Positions 1 to 6,386 of a DNA stretch of 20,962 bases are shown here, piece after piece (position 1 is the first letter of the stretch; each line of letters starts with the position of its first letter). Source of the DNA: a virus. The stretch is taken from positions 1 through 20,962 of IMG/VR virus record IMGVR_UViG_3300048079_000074; one strand, written 5' to 3'. Below the pieces are notes generated by a model. The model was not told the DNA's origin and did not search any database. It was given only the letters and a program-made list of their open reading frames with translations. Position numbers and translations under genes: made by a program.

Positions 1-1
1 C

Positions 2-763
2 GGGCATTCGGCAATCCTCGCGCAGATACGTGGGACAGGGCAGCCCGTCGAGGCTCCCGTGGGCAAGGGTGTCATCACCATTAATGGGAATCGCGCGGTC
101 TTCCGGGGCAACTTTTTCATGTCAACAGAGCGCGGTCGGGAAGCCTATGCGACGACGAAGGAGATGGGGCCAGAGCAGGAATGGTCATTCAGCTATTGGA
201 TCCGCGACAGAGCACCAGCCGACGAGAAGTGGCGTGCAAAGGGAGCAAAGTTCATGCTGAAAAGCATTGATCCATTTGAGGCCAGTCCAGTAACAGTATC
301 GTCCAGCCTCGGCACCAGTACCGTAGGCGTCAAGTGCAGCGGGTGCGGTGAACCCCATGATGGTGAGGTATGTGCTCCGTGCGCTGCGAAAGCTGCTGAA
401 CTGGCGGCAAAAGAACAGGAGGCCACGGTGGACGCGGCGGTCGCCATCGCCGCCAGGGATTTGGTGCGGCCCACGGATGGCCGGGTCTATATATCGTTCG
501 ATGACTGCGTGGTCGATAACCCATGGTCCGATGATCCCGCAGCCTTCTGCGCTTCGCTTGAGCCGAGCGCGAGTGCTGAAGCGCGGTCGGTCGCTACCGC
601 TGCCCATACAGCGCATTTGGAGCAGGCGAAAAGCAAGGCAGCCACAGAGCAAGCCGAGATCCAGGCGAAAGCCGCGCGGGACCAGCGGGAGACCGAGGCG
701 CGCGCCGCCGCGGCACGGGAGTGGGAGCGTCTCGAGCGCACCAGGCGGAAGTACACCCCGTGA
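2..763 (+). CDS. HK97-family prohead protease, 5'-truncated by window edge
   Basis: This is the C-terminal part of a U35/S78-type prohead maturation protease, which trims the capsid scaffold during head assembly. The frame is open from base 2, so the true start lies upstream of the window; the GTG at 59 is internal. Family hallmarks are a His near the window edge in GHSAILAQ, the block GNFFMSTERGREAYATTKEMG, the probable catalytic Ser in EWSFSYW, and DPFEASPVTV, matching the usual EvSPV strand. After that point (about residue 85 counted from base 59) the protein departs from the common family: a CSGC...CAPC zinc-knuckle-like motif is followed by an Ala/Glu/Arg-rich, probably coiled tail of about 65 residues ending RKYTP. 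That tail may help scaffold the head (inference). Its position just upstream of the capsid gene is the classic HK97 order. Confidence 0.88.
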   Translation, partial: GHSAILAQIRGTGQPVEAPVGKGVITINGNRAVFRGNFFMSTERGREAYATTKEMGPEQEWSFSYWIRDRAPADEKWRAKGAKFMLKSIDPFEASPVTVSSSLGTSTVGVKCSGCGEPHDGEVCAPCAAKAAELAAKEQEATVDAAVAIAARDLVRPTDGRVYISFDDCVVDNPWSDDPAAFCASLEPSASAEARSVATAAHTAHLEQAKSKAATEQAEIQAKAARDQRETEARAAAAREWERLERTRRKYTP

Positions 764-981
764 CTGTGACCGCCCTGGGACTTCAAGAACTTCGCTGCTT
801 CAGCTGCTCCCACAGGCTCGGCACGGCCGTGGGGCCTCTCCGCCTGGCCGCTGCGTTCAAGCCGTCCGTCGCGCCGGCGGTGCCCATCATGAACTACGAG
901 GACCGCCGCCGCTGCCGGCACTGCGGCTGGGTGAACGTCTTTGTGCCACCGGCCCTTGACCCGCCGGAGGCTGCGGCCTAG
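760..981 (+). CDS. small Com-like zinc-ribbon protein
   Basis: A 73-residue ORF starting at GTG 760, whose start overlaps the protease stop codon (GTGA). It carries two CxxC pairs, RCFSC near residue 12 and RRCRHC near residue 50, followed by GWVNVF. Two CxxC pairs about 35 residues apart, with an Asn after the second pair, resemble the Com-like zinc-ribbon proteins found in many phages; in phage Mu, Com is a translational activator of mom. No mom-like gene is visible here, so the role is unknown. The upstream Shine-Dalgarno match is weak and translation probably depends on coupling to the protease gene. The frame is open further 5' (GTG at 721), but that start would lie inside the protease gene. 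Coding status is likely but not certain. Confidence 0.55.
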   Translation: MTVTALGLQELRCFSCSHRLGTAVGPLRLAAAFKPSVAPAVPIMNYEDRRRCRHCGWVNVFVPPALDPPEAAA

Positions 982-1013
982 ATTGCACCCTGAGAAGGCG
1001 ATAGGGCCCTTTG

Positions 1014-1051
1014 ACGGCCGATCGCGCGCCACCACGGCGCCGGTCGGCCGT
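1014..1051 (+). terminator. GC-rich stem-loop between protease/zinc-ribbon genes and capsid gene
   Basis: ACGGCCGA (1014-1021) pairs perfectly with TCGGCCGT (1044-1051). Inside it, GCGCC (1026-1030) pairs with GGCGC (1036-1040) around the loop ACCAC. The 3' side runs into TTGTCTTTG, a poor U-tract. It could be a leaky intrinsic terminator, or a structure that sets the 5' end of the highly expressed capsid mRNA. The structure is seen directly; its function is inferred. Confidence 0.5.
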
Positions 1052-1091
1052 TGTCTTTGCGCGGCCCGCCGGGCCCCTGACCCGGAGCAGC

Positions 1092-2342
1092 ATGATGCCA
1101 GCGCCTTCCGCCGCCCTCATCGAGAAGCGTCAGCAGTTCGCCACCAAGCAAAAAGAACTGGCGGACGCCTTCGAGCTTGCCCAAGACGGCAGCCAGTACG
1201 ATTTCTCCCGCAAGCCAGTCCTCGAGAAGCTCGGGGCCACCGATTCGACCGACGCCGCAGCGAAGGTGAAGGCGCGCAACGTCGAGCTCGACAACCTCGG
1301 CGCCGAGTTGCAGCAGGCCGAGTTCGCCGAGATCAACGCCGCCATCAAGGAGCGGGACGCGGCACGGGACCTCCCCATGCGGGGCGGCAAAATGCCCACG
1401 GAGCCGATCCGCACCAAGTCCTTCGGCGAGCTGTTCGTCGAGAGCAAGGAATTCACTGCCTCGCGCCAGAGCAAGACATCGATCCCGGTCACGCTCGACA
1501 TCGGCATGAAGACGCTGTTTGAGACCGCGGCCGGGTTCGCGCCCGAGAGCGTGCGCACCGGGCGCTTGGTCGAAGCCGTGACGCGGCCCGTGCAGGTCCT
1601 GGATCTCATCCCGTCCGCGCCGATCGGTTCGCCGGTCGAGAAGTACATGGAGGAAACGACCCGCACCCACGCATCGGCGGAAAAGGCCGAAGGCGTGACC
1701 TACGCGGAGAGCACGTTCGTCTGGACCGAGAAGACCTCCGACGTCCGCAAGATCACGGACTCGATCCCGGTCACCGACGAGCAGCTCGAGGACGAGATGC
1801 AGGTCCGCAGCATCCTGGACCAGCGCCTCCGGTTCGGGTTGATGCAGCGCCTGGACCTCCAGGTCCTCGCGGGCAACGGCACCGCCCCGAACCTGCGCGG
1901 CGTCATCAACGTGGTCGGTATCCAGACCCAGGCCAAGGGCACCGACCCCGTGATCAGCGCGTTCCTCAAGGCGCTGACCAAGGTCCGATTCACCGGCCGG
2001 GCGAACCCCGGCGGGGCCGTGTTCCATCCGAACGACTGGCAGGACGTGCTCCTGACCCAGAACTCGAACGGGGACTATCTGTTCGGCAATCCGTTCATGG
2101 GCCCGGGGCCGCAGAGCCTGTTCGGCATCCCCGTGGCGCTCTCCGATGCCCTGACCGAGAACACGGGGCTCGTGGGCGACTGGGCCAACTTCTCGCGCAT
2201 CGGTGAGCGTCGGGGCATTGACGTGCAGGTGGGCTTCTCGGGGACGCAGTTCGTCGAGGGCAAGCAGACGCTGCGCGCCGATTTGCGGGCCTGCTTCACC
2301 GTGTATCGGCCGGCAGCTTTTTGCACGCTGACTGGCATATAG
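1092..2342 (+). CDS. major capsid protein, HK97 fold
   Basis: A 416-residue HK97-family major capsid protein, the subunit of the icosahedral shell. Residues 1 to about 100 form a charged, helical segment (EKRQQFATKQKELADAF..., AAKVKARNVELDNLGAELQQAEF) like the delta/scaffold domain removed by the prohead protease. The shell domain follows, with family-typical stretches such as TRPVQVLDLIPSAPIGS, SIPVTDEQLEDEMQVRS, RLDLQVLAGNGTAPNLRGV, AVFHPNDWQDV and the C-terminal VYRPAAFCTLTGI. I chose ATG 1092 because GGAG at 1084-1087 lies just upstream; ATG 1095 is an equally good start with slightly better spacing. The frame is open upstream to a TTG at 1011, but that extension crosses the hairpin at 1014-1051 and looks non-coding. 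It sits directly after the protease region, as in HK97-like phages. Confidence 0.95.
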   Translation: MMPAPSAALIEKRQQFATKQKELADAFELAQDGSQYDFSRKPVLEKLGATDSTDAAAKVKARNVELDNLGAELQQAEFAEINAAIKERDAARDLPMRGGKMPTEPIRTKSFGELFVESKEFTASRQSKTSIPVTLDIGMKTLFETAAGFAPESVRTGRLVEAVTRPVQVLDLIPSAPIGSPVEKYMEETTRTHASAEKAEGVTYAESTFVWTEKTSDVRKITDSIPVTDEQLEDEMQVRSILDQRLRFGLMQRLDLQVLAGNGTAPNLRGVINVVGIQTQAKGTDPVISAFLKALTKVRFTGRANPGGAVFHPNDWQDVLLTQNSNGDYLFGNPFMGPGPQSLFGIPVALSDALTENTGLVGDWANFSRIGERRGIDVQVGFSGTQFVEGKQTLRADLRACFTVYRPAAFCTLTGI

Positions 2343-2357
2343 ACGTCTGGTGACGTG

Positions 2358-2684
2358 ATGCCGGCGCAGAGTGAAGTCCAGTTCGCGATCATCGACGCCG
2401 CGACGCTGGGGGACAACACCCTCGTCGCGGCGGTCACGAACAAGAGGATTCGCGTGCTGGCGCTCTACCTGGTCGCGAGCGGTGGGGTGAACACCGCGCG
2501 GTTCGAGTCGGCCGCCAGCGGCACGGCCCTGAGCGGGCAGATGTCGCTGGCGGCCAACGGGGTCCTCGCGCTGGCGTACAATCCTGCCGGATGGTTCCAG
2601 ACTGTGGCGGCGCAACTCCTGAACCTCGAGCTCTCGGCGGCGACGTCGGTCGATGGCGGGCTCACCTACGTTGAGGTGGAATAG
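2358..2684 (+). CDS. small phage structural protein of unknown function, possibly capsid-associated
   Basis: A 108-residue, mostly beta-rich protein. Visible features are an alternating hydrophobic strand (RIRVLALYLVAS), a GTALSGQMSLAANG turn, YNPAGWFQT and a C-terminal SVDGGLTYVEVE strand. This pattern is common in short unnamed proteins encoded directly after capsid genes in tailed phages. A head-decoration or head-fibre role is plausible from position and fold type but unproven. ATG 2358 is preferred; GTG 2355 is in frame immediately before it. Only a weak GGTGA lies upstream, so expression may depend on read-through from the capsid gene, whose stop is 15 bases away. Confidence 0.8.
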   Translation: MPAQSEVQFAIIDAATLGDNTLVAAVTNKRIRVLALYLVASGGVNTARFESAASGTALSGQMSLAANGVLALAYNPAGWFQTVAAQLLNLELSAATSVDGGLTYVEVE

Positions 2685-2686
2685 AC

Positions 2687-3070
2687 ATGGCCATCATCGA
2701 AAACAGCAATATCCTCAAGGCCTGGCGGGGCGACTACGACTTCGCCGTGGATGGTGGGGCGGTGAGCACGATCACACTGCGCTCCAATGACGGGCCCATC
2801 TCCAACGGCTCGGTCATCCTCGAGGGGTATCTCGACATCGAGACCGCCTGCTTGTCCGCGACGGGAACGATGGCGCTGCAGTCCGAGGCTGCCGCGGACG
2901 TGCTGGCCGCCACGGCCCAGGCCGGACTGACGACCGGCCGCAAGTCCATCATCCCGGCCTCGACGGGTGCCACGACCGTGAAGACGACCGCCGCGCGGAA
3001 TCCCGCCGTCGTCATCGCCACCGCGGCGTTCACGGCGGGCAAGTTCCGCCTGGTGCTGCTCTACAAGTGA
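2687..3070 (+). CDS. putative capsid-associated (decoration-like) protein
   Basis: A 127-residue protein starting MAIIENSNILKAWRGDYDF, with DGGAVSTITLRSNDGPI, GRKSIIP and a C-terminal VKTTAARNPAVVI...TAGKFRLVLLYK strand. I recognise this as a widespread small-protein type that follows the major capsid gene in many siphophages. It has no named enzymatic motif. Its copy-level position between capsid and connector genes suggests an accessory shell protein, which is inference. The start is well supported by GAGGTGGA at 2673-2680, six bases before ATG 2687. The previous stop is two bases upstream, so the genes are almost certainly co-translated. Confidence 0.82.
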   Translation: MAIIENSNILKAWRGDYDFAVDGGAVSTITLRSNDGPISNGSVILEGYLDIETACLSATGTMALQSEAAADVLAATAQAGLTTGRKSIIPASTGATTVKTTAARNPAVVIATAAFTAGKFRLVLLYK

Positions 3071-3071
3071 C

Positions 3072-3401
3072 ATGGGACTCATCATCGAGACCCTGCGCGC
3101 GGCGGCACCGGCGGGTGTTCTGATTGCGGATCGTCGGCTCTACCTGACCGCGAGCCGCGATCGTCTCGTCGAGGATGGCGACCCAGCGGCAGCGTGGCTC
3201 TTGGCCGGTGTGGGGGGCGAAATCTTGGCCGCCGACGTTGACAGGCTGGGCCTCGCCGTCCTGAATGGCGAAGTGCGCCAACCACCAGCTGTCGATCCGC
3301 CCGTAGAACTTCAGCAGTCTCAAGCAGCCCAGTCCGCATCGGTTCGTGAGGAGTCTGCCGAACCAGCGGCGACGCGGAAGCGTCAGGCTCGAGGACCGTG
3401 A
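3072..3401 (+). CDS. conserved phage protein of unknown function between head and connector genes
   Basis: A 109-residue protein. Its N-terminal half (LIADRRLYLTASRDRLVEDGDPAAAWLLAGVGGEILAADVDRLGL) resembles short phage proteins that carry a strand pair (RLYLTADRxxVVE-GDP) and a helix and sit just before the head-tail connector gene. The C-terminal 45 residues are low complexity (Pro, Gln, Ser, Ala) and end in a basic RKRQARGP tail, so they are probably disordered. ATG 3072 begins one base after the previous stop. No function can be assigned. Confidence 0.78.
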   Translation: MGLIIETLRAAAPAGVLIADRRLYLTASRDRLVEDGDPAAAWLLAGVGGEILAADVDRLGLAVLNGEVRQPPAVDPPVELQQSQAAQSASVREESAEPAATRKRQARGP

Positions 3402-4040
3402 GTGCGCGTTTCCCTCATCATCCCACCCACGGGAGAACCGTTGAGCATAGCGGAGGTGGCGGAGCATCTCCGCATTCCTGACGACCAAGTCCCCGCAGAA
3501 ACCTCCGTCCTCAGCAAGTATATCGGCGCCGCCCAAGGTCTGATCGAGCGGCTGACTGAACGCCAACTCCTAACAGCCACGTGGGAAGCGGGCTACGATC
3601 GGTTCCCCTGGTGGTGCCCGTGGTGGCCAGCCATGGTGGATGACTGGCCGGCTAATGCCGTGCTGGAGATTCCCAAACCGCCATTGAAGACGCTGACGAG
3701 CATCAAGTATCTGGATCCCGATGGCGTCGAACAGACGTGGGCGTCAAGCAACTACGTCCTCCATGCGCCCCAAGGTCCGCAAGCAGCTCGAGCCCGCGTG
3801 GTCCCAGCCATCGGGCAGAGTTGGCCCGCAACAGCCAATCTGCCCAACGCCGTGCGGGTACGGTTCGATGCCGGGTATGGCACGGATGTCAATCTGCCGG
3901 CGGAGCTTCGTCAAGCCTTACTGCTCCTCGTGGGGCACTTCTACGAGAACCGGGAAGCCGTCCTCGTGGATGCCGAAGCGACACCCGTGCCGTTCGCCGT
4001 CGATGCCCTGCTCGCCCCCTTCCAGCGGTGGTTCGCATGA
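3402..4040 (+). CDS. head-tail connector protein, HK97 gp6 / phiE125 gp8-like
   Basis: A 212-residue connector subunit that binds under the portal and extends the DNA exit channel. Supporting features in order are the N-terminal LIIPPTGEPLSIAEVAEHLRI; the helix YIGAAQGLIERLTERQL with TATWEAGYDRFPWW; PKPPLKTLTSIKYLDPDGVEQTW; IGQSWPATANLPNAVRVRFDAGYG; and the C-terminal LRQALLLLVGHFYENREAVLVD...PFAVDALLAPFQRWFA. These match the phiE125 gp8/gp6-like family closely in sequence and length. Start GTG 3402 directly follows the previous stop (TGAGTG) and has GAGGA at 3391-3395, six bases upstream. The Trp-rich FPWWCPWWP stretch at residues 68-76 is unusual. The gene overlaps the next one by four bases. 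Confidence 0.92.
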   Translation: MRVSLIIPPTGEPLSIAEVAEHLRIPDDQVPAETSVLSKYIGAAQGLIERLTERQLLTATWEAGYDRFPWWCPWWPAMVDDWPANAVLEIPKPPLKTLTSIKYLDPDGVEQTWASSNYVLHAPQGPQAARARVVPAIGQSWPATANLPNAVRVRFDAGYGTDVNLPAELRQALLLLVGHFYENREAVLVDAEATPVPFAVDALLAPFQRWFA

Positions 4041-4360
4041 GGGCCGGCCACCTGGATCGTCGCGTGCGACTCGAACGTCAGGCCGGAACCGCGCGGGATC
4101 CCGTCGGCGCCGAAGTCGAAGCGTGGCAACCCGTGGCCACCGACTGGATGGCCATCGTCCCCCTGGAAGGCCGCGAGTTGGAAACCGCCCGCCAACAATT
4201 CGCCACCGTGACCCATCGTCTGGAGATGCGCCACCGAGCGGGGGTCACACCGAAGATGCGGGCCGTGCATGGGACTCGGGTGTTCGATATCGAGGCGGTC
4301 GTGAATGTCGGAGAGCAGAATCGCGAGATGCGGCTCCTAGTTGTTGAGCGGGGGGTCTGA
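4037..4360 (+). CDS. head-tail joining (head closure) protein, SPP1 gp16-like
   Basis: A 107-residue protein of the phage head-tail joining family (Phage_H_T_join type), which forms the stopper ring below the connector. Diagnostic stretches are LDRRVRLERQAG, the segment GAEVEAWQPVATDWMAIVPLEGREL, THRLEMRHRAGVTPKMRAVHGTRVFDIEAVVNVGE, and the closing REMRLLVVERGV strand. Length and motif order are standard for the family. ATG 4037 overlaps the connector stop (ATGA); the frame stays open much further 5', but that part is antisense-like noise over the connector gene. Confidence 0.9.
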   Translation: MRAGHLDRRVRLERQAGTARDPVGAEVEAWQPVATDWMAIVPLEGRELETARQQFATVTHRLEMRHRAGVTPKMRAVHGTRVFDIEAVVNVGEQNREMRLLVVERGV

Positions 4361-4815
4361 TGGCGACCACGGTCAGTATCCGCTTCGAGGGCGTGCGGGA
4401 ATTCGCCAAGGCCCTGCGGCAGTTGCCCGATGCGGTGGCGGCGGAGGCGCTGGAGACCGCGCTTGCCGCGGGGGCGGGACCGATTCGCGAACGGGCCACG
4501 CAGCTCGCGCGCCGACGCTCCGGGAAGCTCGCCGGGTCCATCCGAATCCTCGCGAGCGAATCGACGCGCGCCTCGGCCGCTGTCAGTGTCGGGACGAAAG
4601 TCAAGTACGCCCACCTGATCGAGTTCGGCCATCGCCTAGTCCGTGGTGGATCGCTCCGTCAAGGCACCGGGCGTGTAGTTGGCACTGTACCCGCCTTCCC
4701 GTTCCTGCGGCCAGCCGTGGACGAACAGCGAGAGCTCATCCTGCGCCGGATTGGCCAGGTCCTAGGCGCCCAGATTGAAGCCGCCTTCCGGCGCACGGCG
4801 CCCCGCGTTCGATGA
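4360..4815 (+). CDS. HK97 gp10-like neck/tail protein
   Basis: A 151-residue member of the HK97-gp10-like family, a component at the head-tail interface or upper tail. The sequence shows FEGVREFAKALRQLPDAVAAEALETAL, the GAGPIRERATQLARRRSGKLAGSIRI stretch typical of the family (alternating helix, then R-TGxLxxSI), VKYAHLIEFGH, the signature aromatic YAxxxEFGt-like block, and PAFPFLRPAVDEQRELIL. ATG 4360 overlaps the last base of the preceding stop (TGATG), implying coupling. Its place between joining protein and tail-completion protein is conserved across siphophages. Confidence 0.92.
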   Translation: MATTVSIRFEGVREFAKALRQLPDAVAAEALETALAAGAGPIRERATQLARRRSGKLAGSIRILASESTRASAAVSVGTKVKYAHLIEFGHRLVRGGSLRQGTGRVVGTVPAFPFLRPAVDEQRELILRRIGQVLGAQIEAAFRRTAPRVR

Positions 4816-5204
4816 TCGAGCAAGCGGTCTGGGAGCGCGCGAAGACGGATGCTGGGATCCAGTCCATGCTGGGGGACCCGCCCAGGGTCTACCCGCTCCA
4901 GGCCCCCCAAAGTGTCGTGGCGCCCTACATCGTCTACCAGCGGGCGAGCGGTGCCGTGGAACATCTCATGGGCGTGGACTCGGGCCTCGCCAATCCGCGG
5001 ATTCAGTTCACGCTCGTGGGGCGGACACCGCTCGAGTGCTGGACACTGGCGGATCGGCTGCGCGCGGCCTTCAACCGCTGGCGGGGTGTGACGGCCGGCA
5101 TCCTGATTCAAGACAGCCTCCTTGACAGCGAGTTCGATCATGGCTTCGAGGAGGTCGCCGAGGTCTACCAACGCACCATGGACTTCCTCGTGTGGCACAT
5201 CTGA
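4812..5204 (+). CDS. tail completion protein, DUF3168 family
   Basis: A 130-residue DUF3168-type protein, the tail-completion/terminator component that caps the tube at the head-proximal end. Features include an N-terminal helix, VYPLQAPQSVVAPYIVYQRASG (the P-Y-hydrophobic strand typical of the family), PRIQFTLVGRTPLECWTLADRLRAAF, and the closing YQRTMDFLVWHI strand. It overlaps the gp10-like gene by four bases (ATGA) and is followed by a one-base TGATG overlap. The assignment rests on sequence pattern and the conserved gene order. Confidence 0.88.
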   Translation: MIEQAVWERAKTDAGIQSMLGDPPRVYPLQAPQSVVAPYIVYQRASGAVEHLMGVDSGLANPRIQFTLVGRTPLECWTLADRLRAAFNRWRGVTAGILIQDSLLDSEFDHGFEEVAEVYQRTMDFLVWHI

Positions 5205-5419
5205 TGGATCTCGACCTCTTGCGCCAGCAGCTCGAGGCGATCCGCTACTTCACGGAGCAGGCGTTGACCGTGCTGGGGGGACTCACGACCCCCCCGTGTC
5301 TGCATCCGCCGGAGCGGCGACACTTTCTGCCCGGCAGTACCATGGGTGCGCCGGCGCGCGTCCGGTGCTTGGATTGTGAGCAGATCTTCTTGCAGCCGGC
5401 CTCGCCGGCAGGAGCCTGA
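5204..5419 (+). CDS. small Cys/His (zinc-ribbon-like) phage protein
   Basis: A 71-residue protein beginning MDLDLLRQQLEAIRYFTEQAL, a short amphipathic helix, followed by PCLHPPERR and then RVRCLDCEQIF. The CxH plus CxxC arrangement is consistent with binding one zinc ion. Similar tiny Cys/His ORFs occur next to the tail tube gene in many siphophages, but I know no proven role. Start ATG 5204 overlaps the previous stop (TGATG); an in-frame GTG-initiated reading from 5192 is possible but would eat into the upstream gene. Confidence 0.75.
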   Translation: MDLDLLRQQLEAIRYFTEQALTVLGGLTTPPCLHPPERRHFLPGSTMGAPARVRCLDCEQIFLQPASPAGA

Positions 5420-5422
5420 CCG

Positions 5423-5848
5423 ATGGCGCACTTCGTCTTTACCAACGGCTACTTCAGCTGGAACGCCGTCGTGCTCTCGGATCATGTGCGGGAGGTGCAT
5501 CTCCGCACGATCGGGGATTTCGTGGAAGATGTGACGATGGGCTCGATCATCAAGAAGCGGATGTTCGCCATCGGTGACTGGGAACTCGAGATCGTCATGA
5601 GTCAGGACTTCGCCGCGAGCGAGGTGGACGCCACACTCTCCCCAGATATCGGGCCGCCTCCGCTCGCGCGGGCCTGGGCTGCGCGGGGCGATGCCGGGGC
5701 GATTTCTACCACGAACCCTGAGTATCAGGGGACGGGCTTCATCCAGAACTATGAGCCGATTAACGGCGCATTCGGCGAAGTGCTGGGCACACGGATCACG
5801 GTGGTGCCAAGCACGAATGTCGCACTTGTCCGTGATGTGACGCCGTGA
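5423..5848 (+). CDS. major tail tube protein
   Basis: A 141-residue tail tube subunit that polymerises into the inner tube through which DNA passes. The pattern is VVLSDHVREVHL, then a fidelity block with EDVTMGSIIKKRMFAIGDWELEIVMSQDFAASEVDATL, then ISTTNPEYQGTGFIQNYEPINGAFGEVLGTRITVVPS. The SDHVREV start, W-L-E/S strand and NPEYxGTG are hallmarks of a common short tail-tube family. AGGAG at 5410-5414, eight bases before ATG 5423, is a strong ribosome binding site, in keeping with high expression. There is no sheath gene next to it, which points to a non-contractile tail. Confidence 0.9.
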   Translation: MAHFVFTNGYFSWNAVVLSDHVREVHLRTIGDFVEDVTMGSIIKKRMFAIGDWELEIVMSQDFAASEVDATLSPDIGPPPLARAWAARGDAGAISTTNPEYQGTGFIQNYEPINGAFGEVLGTRITVVPSTNVALVRDVTP

Positions 5849-6204
5849 CGCGCCTCTCGAAGGACGCGATCCTCGCCGCTCTTGACCTCCCACGGGAAGT
5901 CGTGGCGGTGCCCGAATGGGGCGGCGAGGTCCTGGTCCAAGGACTGACCGGGGCCCAGAAAGACGAGTTCGAGATGTCGCTCTACGTCCGCAAGGGCGAG
6001 CGGCTCGTCTACCAGCCCGCGAATGTCCGCGCCAAGCTCGTGGCCCGGTGCATCATCACGGACCAGGGCGAGCGGGTGTTCGGCGATGCCGACATCGAGG
6101 CGCTGAGTCGCAAATCGGCGGCGGCCCTGGATCGCTGCTACGAAGCCTGCAGCCGGCTCTCGGGCCTGTCGCCGAAGGATCTGGGAGAGCTGGAAAAAAA
6201 CTGA
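5845..6204 (+). CDS. tail assembly chaperone, short (G-like) form
   Basis: A 119-residue tail assembly chaperone that binds the tape measure protein before tube assembly. It contains VPEWGGEVLVQGLTGAQKDEFEMSLY, a typical chaperone N-terminal strand/helix unit, then LVARCIITDQGERVFGDADIEALSRKSAAALDRCYEACSRLSGL. It ends with LEKN at a run of seven A residues and a TGA stop. GTG 5845 overlaps the tube gene's stop (GTGA). The end of the gene is a canonical -1 slippery site, so this is the short product of a frameshifting pair. Confidence 0.9.
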   Translation: MTRLSKDAILAALDLPREVVAVPEWGGEVLVQGLTGAQKDEFEMSLYVRKGERLVYQPANVRAKLVARCIITDQGERVFGDADIEALSRKSAAALDRCYEACSRLSGLSPKDLGELEKN

Positions 6205-6386
6205 CCGCGCGGCCCACGCGACTAATCGCATTCCGCGTGGGTCGCGAGTTGGGGGTGTTCGATGTGGACCGCCTACTCCGAGGCCCAGCACGGCAGCTAA
6301 TGGAGTGGGCGGTCTTCTTGCGGATGGAGCAGGAGGCGGAACGTGATGCGGTGGAGCGGGCCCGGGACACGCCGAAAGGATCGTAG
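5845..6386 (+). CDS. tail assembly chaperone, -1 frameshifted G-T fusion
   Basis: A predicted 180-residue fusion: residues 1-119 are those of the short chaperone, then translation slips back one base at 6195-6201 and continues from CTG 6201 for 61 residues to the TAG at 6384-6386. The added part contains FRVGRELGVFDVDRLL and LMEWAVFLRMEQEAE, which looks like the T domain of other phages (a helical segment with an E-W/aromatic motif that contacts tube protein). The T frame has no ATG with a ribosome binding site near its beginning; GTG 6237 is possible but lies inside the stimulatory stem. Lambda G/GT and many other siphophages use the same arrangement between tube and tape measure genes. Confidence 0.87.
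6195..6246 (+). promoter_or_regulatory. programmed -1 ribosomal frameshift signal
   Basis: The zero-frame heptamer A AAA AAC (6195-6201) fits the X XXY YYZ rule and is immediately followed by the TGA stop. After a six-base spacer, a 13-base arm (6208-6220) pairs with 6234-6246 across a 13-base loop, with one G-U wobble and no mismatch. A purine-rich GGGAGAG (6183-6189) a few bases upstream could act as an internal Shine-Dalgarno stimulator, as known in dnaX. Confidence 0.92.

Noticed and set aside
978-2615. 545-codon minus-strand open frame across the capsid gene
   Set aside because: It is antisense to a clearly recognised capsid protein; long open antisense frames are expected in GC-rich coding DNA, and the translation is Arg/Gly/His-rich without a family pattern.
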